A stretch of DNA of 11,609 nucleotides from Ekhidna sp. Lineage in GTDB: Bacteria > Bacteroidota > Bacteroidia > Cytophagales > Cyclobacteriaceae. Below, piece by piece: positions 7,605 through 11,609 of the stretch (the first letter of the stretch is position 1; each line of letters begins with the position of its first letter). A program made the position numbers and the translations under genes. The stretch is taken from the NCBI GenBank assembly GCA_028821635.1, contig JAPPDO010000174.1, positions 1 to 11,609 on the forward strand. The letters are read 5' to 3'. The notes under the pieces are model-generated. The model saw nothing but the letters and a program-made list of their open reading frames with translations. It was not told the origin of the DNA and did no database searches.

Positions 7605-8522
7605 ATGCAACGATCATTCAAAATTCTCATTACGATTATAGCAATTGTAATGATTTTTATTTCTTGTCGGGAAAATGAAATTAATCTCGTAGATGAAGTA
7701 ATTGAAAATCAACCGATACTAAAAACGATTTTCATAGGTCAGGATAAATTTCAATACGAGGAGTATCCTGATGGAACAAAAATTCTGGAGGGAGATATTG
7801 TTTTGCCGGATAGCTTTACAGAAAGACTAAATAAAATTTCAACTGATCCGAATGGTTCTATTGATGATTTACAACAAAAGAGAGAGATCGATTTCACAAA
7901 TTCAAGAGTATCGGGTGTAGCACAATTCTCTACATCCTTATACGTAGGGGGTAAAGTTTACTACTATATTAATACAAATGTGCCAAATAAGAATAGAATT
8001 TATGATGCAGTCAATGCTTGGGAATCTGCTACGATTCTTGATTTTATTGAATTATCAAGTCCGGGAAGTAGTTCTAGTTCAAACTGGATTCGATTCCAAC
8101 GGACAACCGAGGATCGTTGTGAGTCAACAATAGCCGGCTTTCAAACTCTTAACACTGTAACATTAAGTGATAAGTGTAGCGTAAACAACGTTAAACATGA
8201 AATCGGTCATGCCTTGGGATTTTTTCACGAGCACCAACGCATAGACGGGGATGAGCATATTGAAATTGTCTGGACAAAAAATCCAGAAAATAAGCGAAAT
8301 AATTACAGAGTGGTAAATACCATAATATATTCTTTTACACTTGGTGACGGATTTTCTGCATTTATGAATGGTAGTTTTGATTTTAACTCAATCATGATAT
8401 ACGACACTGAACAAAGAATAAATGGTACTAAGCAGAGTGTTATCCTTAAGAAAGGCTCAGATGCGATTGTTAATAATTCACTTATAGAAAAAAACGGGAG
8501 AGATCACTACAAAAGATGCTGA
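7605..8522 (+). CDS. Astacin-family (M12A) zinc metalloprotease lipoprotein, frameshifted
   Basis: This encodes a secreted, membrane-anchored endopeptidase. Residues 1-20 form a hydrophobic signal ending in the lipobox FIS-Cys21. A propeptide-like stretch of about 80 residues follows. The catalytic domain starts near residue 105 and shows the helix motif NRIYDAVNAWESAT, paired cysteines C172 and C191, and the zinc site HEIGHALGFFHEHQR (His198, His202, His208, catalytic Glu199), which is the astacin form HExxHxxGxxHE. The Met-turn is SIMIY (262-266), keeping Met264 and the zinc-facing Tyr266 but with Ile where His is usual. The stop at 8522 comes after an A7 tract at 8488-8494. Removing one A there gives EKTGEITTKDAETVKKLIND, a more natural continuation, so the last residues (GRDHYKRC) look like frameshift product. 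All catalytic residues precede the break, so activity is possible but not certain. No clear promoter was found upstream. Confidence 0.85.
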   Translation: MQRSFKILITIIAIVMIFISCRENEINLVDEVIENQPILKTIFIGQDKFQYEEYPDGTKILEGDIVLPDSFTERLNKISTDPNGSIDDLQQKREIDFTNSRVSGVAQFSTSLYVGGKVYYYINTNVPNKNRIYDAVNAWESATILDFIELSSPGSSSSSNWIRFQRTTEDRCESTIAGFQTLNTVTLSDKCSVNNVKHEIGHALGFFHEHQRIDGDEHIEIVWTKNPENKRNNYRVVNTIIYSFTLGDGFSAFMNGSFDFNSIMIYDTEQRINGTKQSVILKKGSDAIVNNSLIEKNGRDHYKRC

Positions 8523-9164
8523 AACCGTCAAAAAATTAATCAATGACAGTACTGTAAAGAAACTCGTCCTAAGCCCATTTGATTTTGTAATTAAAGTAGA
8601 TAAAAAAAGCGAAGGGAATTTAATTTTACTTGGAGTCACAACGGAGCAATTTCCGGCTCATCAGTAGCACCCGATGAATTTTGGCTGTATAGAATAGACC
8701 CTAACTCAAATGGTGAGTGGATATTAGATAGAAAAATCATCGGTGGGAACAGAAGATCATCCTATTTTAAGTCAAATTTTGAAGATGATCCAAGATGGAG
8801 ATTATCGGCTGTTAACACGTCAAGAGGGGCATTTAGTGCTTCTGTAGAAGCAATTTATGACTACAGTGGGCATTGTGCTTGCTCGGACGATACTGAGTTA
8901 GGAGATGCAGTTTACATTGAAAGCCCAAGAGCAGGCTATTATTATTATCAATTAGGCTGGTCGCAGACACCTTCCGGTTACAGCGATGTGCGAATTGGTT
9001 ACACAACAAACTCAGGGGTTCAAGTTGTTCTTAAAGACGACCTAAAAATCTGTGAAAAGGGATGGAGATGGTTTTATTTACCCAGCAAAAGTGCAAGTAA
9101 TGGCCCTAAAGTTTTTTGGGTTTTTTTATTTTATTCATCAGCAGTACCCATCTTGTATATTTGA
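8523..9164 (+). pseudogene. Displaced C-terminal part of the astacin-like protease
   Basis: This stretch has no start codon of its own but stays open in frames that join onto the protease. From about 8495 to 8667 the frame reached by deleting one A in the A7 tract gives ITTKDAETVKKLIND and SPFDFVIKVDKKSEG, then ends at TAG 8665-8667. From 8604 to TGA 9162-9164 the protease's original frame is open again and reads FTWSHNGAISGSSVAPDEFW, DPRWRLSAVNTSRGAF, GYYYYQLGWSQTPSGYSDVR and GWRWFYLPS. The join around 8615-8632 contains AATTTAATTTTACTT, which looks like a 5-base tandem duplication; removing it reads SEGNFTWSHNG. A lost A in a second A7 tract (8602-8608) would also join the frames. The 180-residue tail is rich in aromatic residues and resembles no domain I can name. 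Together this suggests an ancestral protein of about 520 residues. Confidence 0.6.
9156..9163 (+). promoter_or_regulatory. TATATTTG box, upstream copy
   Basis: This is an exact match to the Bacteroidota -7 consensus TAnnTTTG. It overlaps the stop codon of the displaced astacin tail and lies 40 bases upstream of an identical box. It could be a second promoter for the lipoprotein gene or a chance occurrence in T-rich DNA. Confidence 0.3.
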
Positions 9165-9195
9165 TGCGTGCTTATCGTAAGTTTAACCTTTTTGG

Positions 9196-9203
9196 TATAT
9201 TTG
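9196..9203 (+). promoter_or_regulatory. Bacteroidota -7 box (TATATTTG) for the 9243 lipoprotein gene
   Basis: TATATTTG matches the TAnnTTTG -7 consensus. It ends 39 bases before the preferred ATG at 9243, giving a leader of roughly 30 bases. The -33 element expected about 20 bases upstream is not clear. It would drive the lipoprotein and the small membrane protein behind it. Confidence 0.5.
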
Positions 9204-9242
9204 CTCTGTAACAGTTAAAACTAAATCAAAATGATATTAGAG

Positions 9243-9899
9243 ATGAAGAAGTCTTATTTATTAGCATTATTGATTTTAATAATCAATTTTTCATGTTCCG
9301 ATATTGATGGTGATTTTTCATGTTCCGATATTGATGGTGATGTAAAACCAACTCATGAAGAGCAGCTAATTAATTTAAGCAGAGAGCTTAATCTTAATCT
9401 GAAGGTAGATGAATCGGTTGATCCTCAAAACAGCATAAACTTTCAAAGTTTAGATGACCTTAAAGATTTTCTACTACTACTTGACAATCAAATGCTTGTT
9501 GAGGAGGATCAAGTACTTAATAATCCAAGCGAAATTTTACTTGGGTCGAGAATCCCAATTCCAACAAACTGCTGCACAGAATTAGACGGATTGCGTACTG
9601 GATCAATAGGAGCAGGCTTCGCAAGATTAATTTTTTCAATCGTCGTTTCTGATGGTAGAGTGACACGTTTTCAACCATACTTGTCAGGTTGGACATTAGG
9701 TGCAGGCTACACTAGTGGCAACTATTTCGCTCAATATGGGAGCGATTCAATTGAAATAGAAACTAGTGGCACATTAGATTTTACTTTGTTCTGGAAAGGC
9801 ATTGGAACAATTTATCAGAAGGAGGTTCACTACAATATCATAATAAAATCAGTGGGAGGAGAAGTTAAAACTATAGTGCTACCACTTTACAAAAATTAG
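9243..9899 (+). CDS. Lipoprotein of unknown function with duplicated lipobox
   Basis: I do not recognise this 218-residue protein. It starts MKKSYLLALLILIINFSC, a lipoprotein signal with Cys18 as the lipidated residue. An exact 9-residue repeat, FSCSDIDGD, follows twice, so a second Cys (27) sits in the same context. Acidic residues just after the Cys (SDIDGD) resemble the surface-export signals described for Bacteroidota lipoproteins, so outer-face display is possible. Next is an acidic, leucine-rich region (about 35-90). A C-terminal region (about 110-218) begins with adjacent cysteines (NCCTEL), is rich in Gly, Ser, Thr and aromatics, and has an alternating pattern suggesting beta-strands, ending VKTIVLPLYKN. 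The frame is also open to ATG 9231, but 9243 puts two lysines directly before the hydrophobic core. It has its own promoter, follows the broken protease, and a 35-residue membrane protein starts 4 bases after its stop. Confidence 0.75.
   Translation: MKKSYLLALLILIINFSCSDIDGDFSCSDIDGDVKPTHEEQLINLSRELNLNLKVDESVDPQNSINFQSLDDLKDFLLLLDNQMLVEEDQVLNNPSEILLGSRIPIPTNCCTELDGLRTGSIGAGFARLIFSIVVSDGRVTRFQPYLSGWTLGAGYTSGNYFAQYGSDSIEIETSGTLDFTLFWKGIGTIYQKEVHYNIIIKSVGGEVKTIVLPLYKN
9286..9341 (+). repeat. Perfect tandem duplication, 27-bp period, two copies
   Basis: Bases 9286-9312 are repeated exactly at 9313-9339, and the match runs two bases further. The unit is a whole number of codons and encodes FSCSDIDGD twice. 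It covers the lipobox cysteine and the acidic residues after it. Absence of any difference between copies points to a recent event or to ongoing copy-number change. Confidence 0.95.
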
Positions 9900-9903
9900 A
9901 TAA

Positions 9904-10011
9904 ATGGATACATCATTAATGATTTGGCAAATACTCATTGCAATAGCTTTTATTGTGATATTTGCCGCAATAGGGAAGTGGGTTTTAAAACAATTTAAAA
10001 AAAGTCCATGA
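9904..10011 (+). CDS. Small single-span membrane protein (35 residues)
   Basis: This short reading frame reads MDTSLMIWQILIAIAFIVIF, then AAIGKWVLKQFKKSP. It has one strongly hydrophobic helix (about residues 5-25) followed by a basic tail with five lysines, which predicts an inner-membrane protein with its C-terminus in the cytoplasm. It begins 4 bases after the stop of the lipoprotein gene, so it is very likely on the same transcript. Small proteins of this shape, with an 'S-L-xxWQI' start and a Lys-rich end, are frequent in Bacteroidota, but no function is known to me. It has no clear Shine-Dalgarno sequence, like its neighbours. The composition, non-random for coding, and the tight spacing are the evidence that it is real. 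Confidence 0.6.
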   Translation: MDTSLMIWQILIAIAFIVIFAAIGKWVLKQFKKSP

Positions 10012-10037
10012 TATATGTATCTCTACTGACCTAGTCT

Positions 10038-10060
10038 AGGTGTAGTTTGCAACTACACCT
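10038..10060 (+). repeat. Perfect palindrome, 10-bp stem and 3-base loop
   Basis: Arms AGGTGTAGTT and AACTACACCT are perfect reverse complements around TGC. It lies 27 bases after the stop of the small membrane protein, so it could end that transcript. The bases that follow (TTAATATCTTA) are not a T-run, so it is not a canonical intrinsic terminator. The shape also fits a REP-like element, and GTGTAGTTTG recurs at 10231. Confidence 0.75.
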
Positions 10061-10111
10061 TAATATCTTACCTCATCTATCTCCTTACCGAAAAAGCGAC
10101 AGAATGTATTA

Positions 10112-10134
10112 AAGCGTAGATACAATCTGCGCTT
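10112..10134 (+). repeat. Second palindrome, 10-bp stem with one G-T pair, 3-base loop
   Basis: Arms AAGCGTAGAT and ATCTGCGCTT pair around ACA, with a single T-G wobble. Stem length, loop length and the TAG-loop-CT layout are the same as in the palindrome at 10038, though the outer bases differ. This points to a family of small repeats rather than to a lone terminator. Confidence 0.6.
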
Positions 10135-10223
10135 AGTTAAGGAATATAGTTTGTGACACGACCAAGGATTCAAATAACGATTTAGCCACTTGAGGGCACA
10201 AAGAGATGAGGGAAAATGAAACA

Positions 10224-10256
10224 TTTCCAAGTGTAGTTTGTAATCTGATTTGGAAA
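10224..10256 (+). repeat. Third inverted repeat, 7-bp outer stem
   Basis: TTTCCAA (10224-10230) is the reverse complement of TTGGAAA (10250-10256). The 19 bases between contain GTGTAGTTTG, identical to the core of the palindrome at 10038, followed by TAATCTG, close to CAATCTG of the palindrome at 10112. It reads like a hybrid or decayed copy of the two others. Confidence 0.5.
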
Positions 10257-10490
10257 GTCCGGCCAGTATGGCTACGCCTTTATATTCTGTCTTTTCATTC
10301 TACTCTACTGAATAATACTGCAATATTTTAGTGCTATGTTGCTAAGAAAGCAGGAGATATATCAATGAGGATGTTTCAAAAGGATGAGTGTATTCGGATA
10401 CCTTATCTGAGAAAAATTTTCATCCGGAAGAATCTAAGAGTCTTCAAAAATCATTTGAGGGGTAAGAAATTAAATTGAATTTGGGACAAT

Positions 10491-10507
10491 AAAAAACCAC
10501 CTCGGTT
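10491..10507 (-). terminator. Weak candidate intrinsic terminator for the aromatic operon
   Basis: Read on the minus strand, AACC and GGTT form a 4-bp stem around a 5-base loop and are followed directly by T's (the plus-strand A-run at 10491-10496). It lies about 60 bases past the stop of the phenylalanine hydroxylase gene. The stem is short, so the call is tentative. Confidence 0.3.
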
Positions 10508-10569
10508 ATGGGACGGCTTCAAAATCTAATTACTTTCCAATTGCCGGAACCGACTTGTCAAACTCAAAA

Positions 10570-11298
10570 CTAAACTGCAACGGCGTTCAGCTTCTCCCAA
10601 AGTAACTGTTTTATCTCCGGAATACTGTTGTAGAGTTGTTCGTAAGACGTTATCACAAAATACTGTTTTTGGAACTCATCCTTACGATAGGGGGTATCCA
10701 GTATGTGCTTTATGCTAAATGTATGCTTTGGAGGTTTGTTGCTTAACGAATACCTGGTTTCTCCGGCACTTGAAAGGATGCCTGCACCGTATATTCTTAG
10801 TCCTGCCTGTTCTTGGATCAGGCCAAACTCCACTGTAAACCAATAAACTCTGGAGAGTAACTCAATGGCGTAGGCATCATCTACATATTCCAGTCCAATT
10901 TTACTTAACTCTTCAAGAAAATTTACAAAATGCTGGTTGGTAAGCAAAGGAACATGCGCAAATACGTCATGAAACATATCAGGTTCCTTGAGGTAGTCAA
11001 GTTCTTTCATTTTTCTTAACCACGTTGTTGCAGGAAACCTCTTGTTTGCCATGAGTTCAAAAAAAGTGTAGTCCGGCACAATACCGGGAACTACTGCCAA
11101 CGTCCAATCAGTAGTTTCTTTTAATATTTGGTTCGTCTCTTTGAAAATAGGGATTACCCCAGTTTCAAAATTGGCGATTTTCAACCCCTCCAGATAGGCG
11201 TTAGAAGCATGGGTTGGAAATTGCTTCATCTGTCGGTCGAATAAGATTTTCCACACTTGAAAATCCTCTTTCGTGTAGTTCTCGTAGATCTGCTTCAT
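10570..11298 (-). CDS. phhA: Phenylalanine 4-hydroxylase
   Basis: This enzyme hydroxylates phenylalanine to tyrosine in the cytoplasm, using oxygen, ferrous iron and a pterin cofactor. The 242 residues are close to the usual length of bacterial single-domain forms and lack the N-terminal ACT regulatory domain of animal enzymes. The iron ligands are visible: His110 and His115 in EPDMFHDVFAHVPLL (105-119) and Glu157 in VYWFTVEFGL (151-160). Other family marks are RFPATTWLR (87-95), FFELMANKRFP, and RIYGAGILSSAGE downstream of the iron site, which lines the substrate pocket. ATG 11298 starts one base after the stop of the upstream DAHP synthase gene, so the two form one operon. The pairing suggests a role in tyrosine supply, though use in phenylalanine breakdown is also possible. 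No pterin-recycling gene is seen in this window. Confidence 0.97.
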   Translation of the reverse strand: MKQIYENYTKEDFQVWKILFDRQMKQFPTHASNAYLEGLKIANFETGVIPIFKETNQILKETTDWTLAVVPGIVPDYTFFELMANKRFPATTWLRKMKELDYLKEPDMFHDVFAHVPLLTNQHFVNFLEELSKIGLEYVDDAYAIELLSRVYWFTVEFGLIQEQAGLRIYGAGILSSAGETRYSLSNKPPKHTFSIKHILDTPYRKDEFQKQYFVITSYEQLYNSIPEIKQLLWEKLNAVAV

Positions 11299-11299
11299 T

Positions 11300-11609
11300 T
11301 TAAATTATTTCTTTAAGCGTATTTAGTTTATTGATTAGTCTGCCGGCTTCTGCGAAATCAAGGGTCTGCTGTCCGTCGGAGAGGGCTTCTTCGGGTCTGC
11401 AATGCGTCTCGAAAATTACCCCGTCGCCTCCGGCTGCCACAGCGGCCATTGCTATTGCGTCCACATGATCTCTTATCCCAATCCCATGAGAGGGGTCGGC
11501 AATCACCGGTAGATGTGTTTTTTGTTTTAATATAGGTATCGCATTGATATCAAATGTATTTCTTGAGGCTTTTTCATACGTTCTGCTTCCTCTTTCGCAA
11601 CGCAGCAGT
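11300..11609 (-). CDS. aroF: 3-deoxy-7-phosphoheptulonate (DAHP) synthase, C-terminal part (cut by window edge)
   Basis: DAHP synthase joins phosphoenolpyruvate and erythrose 4-phosphate in the first step of the shikimate pathway. About 102 C-terminal residues of the TIM barrel are present. They include LLRCERGSRTYEKASRNTFDI, then the phosphate- and metal-binding VIADPSHGIGIRDHV with the ligand His, GGDGVIFETHCRPEEAL with the ligand Glu, and SDGQQTLDF with the ligand Asp. This is the pattern of the type I-beta, Thermotoga-like form (TIGR01361 family). The protein ends NKLNTLKEII soon after the barrel, so no chorismate mutase domain is fused at the C-terminus, unlike the bifunctional enzyme found in many Bacteroidota; an N-terminal regulatory or mutase domain cannot be excluded. 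The frame runs to the edge of the window with no start. The next gene, phhA, begins one base after the stop. Confidence 0.93.
   Translation of the reverse strand, partial: LLRCERGSRTYEKASRNTFDINAIPILKQKTHLPVIADPSHGIGIRDHVDAIAMAAVAAGGDGVIFETHCRPEEALSDGQQTLDFAEAGRLINKLNTLKEII

Larger units (their letters stand above)
10012..10569. other. Gene-free stretch with palindromes
   Basis: No convincing gene lies in this stretch of about 560 bases. It holds three hairpin-forming palindromes listed separately and, at its right end, a weak candidate terminator for the minus-strand aromatic operon. A minus-strand frame open from 10299 down to 10060 has no usable start near its beginning, and a 37-codon plus-strand frame at 10365-10478 encodes an unremarkable basic peptide. 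The rest shows no structure I can name. Confidence 0.6.

Noticed and set aside
9100..9135. T-rich tract near the end of the astacin tail as an intrinsic terminator
   Set aside because: T-runs are present but no stable stem precedes them.
10038..10256. Palindromes considered as a CRISPR array
   Set aside because: The units differ in sequence, spacing is irregular (74 and 112 bases between starts), there are only three, and no cas gene is near.
10060..10299. Minus-strand frame open for 80 codons in the gene-free stretch
   Set aside because: There is no start codon near its beginning, it runs through two hairpins, and its translation resembles no protein I know. The openness is best explained by chance.
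10365..10478. Plus-strand frame of 37 codons with AGGAG eight bases before its ATG
   Set aside because: The peptide is short, very basic and without recognisable features. A Shine-Dalgarno match is weak evidence in this phylum, and no neighbouring gene supports it.

Overview
The window looks like a chromosomal segment of a Bacteroidota bacterium, probably a member of the Cytophagales or a relative. It is AT-rich, most starts lack a Shine-Dalgarno sequence, TAnnTTTG-type -7 boxes occur, and the protein types fit that phylum: a Bacteroidota-style Wzi barrel, a 'GIDIV...WAAKEA' phosphopantetheinyl transferase, and short lipoproteins with a Ser-Cys lipobox. The placement is inferred from protein style, not from a marker gene.

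Bases 1-3747 (minus strand) form a tightly packed cell-surface glycan operon. In order of transcription it encodes a SAM methyltransferase-like protein, a family 2 glycosyltransferase, a SyrD/PvdE-type ABC exporter with fused membrane and ATPase parts, and a second family 2 glycosyltransferase cut by the window edge. A gap of only 42 bases separates it from a divergent plus-strand operon (3790-7294). That operon encodes a Wzi-type outer-membrane barrel, a 4'-phosphopantetheinyl transferase, the endolytic murein transglycosylase MltG and a hotdog-fold thioesterase. Together the two operons suggest an envelope locus: sugars are assembled and decorated, something is exported, and the barrel anchors or assembles surface polysaccharide. 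The last three plus-strand genes look like housekeeping functions.

Bases 7295-10569 are a less stable accessory stretch. It holds the C-terminal remnant of a 3'-5' exonuclease interrupted by a stop codon. Next is an astacin-family (M12A) zinc-protease lipoprotein whose reading frame is broken in an A7 tract. Its sequence continues first in another frame, then back in the original frame, as far as 9164. After a recognisable Bacteroidota promoter comes an unrecognised lipoprotein whose lipobox region has been duplicated exactly (27-bp period). A 35-residue single-span membrane protein follows 4 bases later. A gene-free stretch of about 560 bases then carries three related hairpin-forming palindromes.

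Bases 10570-11609 (minus strand) hold aromatic amino acid genes: the C-terminal part of a DAHP synthase, followed after one base by a complete phenylalanine 4-hydroxylase. These couple entry into the shikimate pathway with conversion of phenylalanine to tyrosine.

No tRNA, rRNA, CRISPR array or intact transposase was seen. The points most worth a second look are the broken astacin gene, the duplicated lipobox, the SyrD-type exporter inside a glycosyltransferase operon, and the palindrome cluster.
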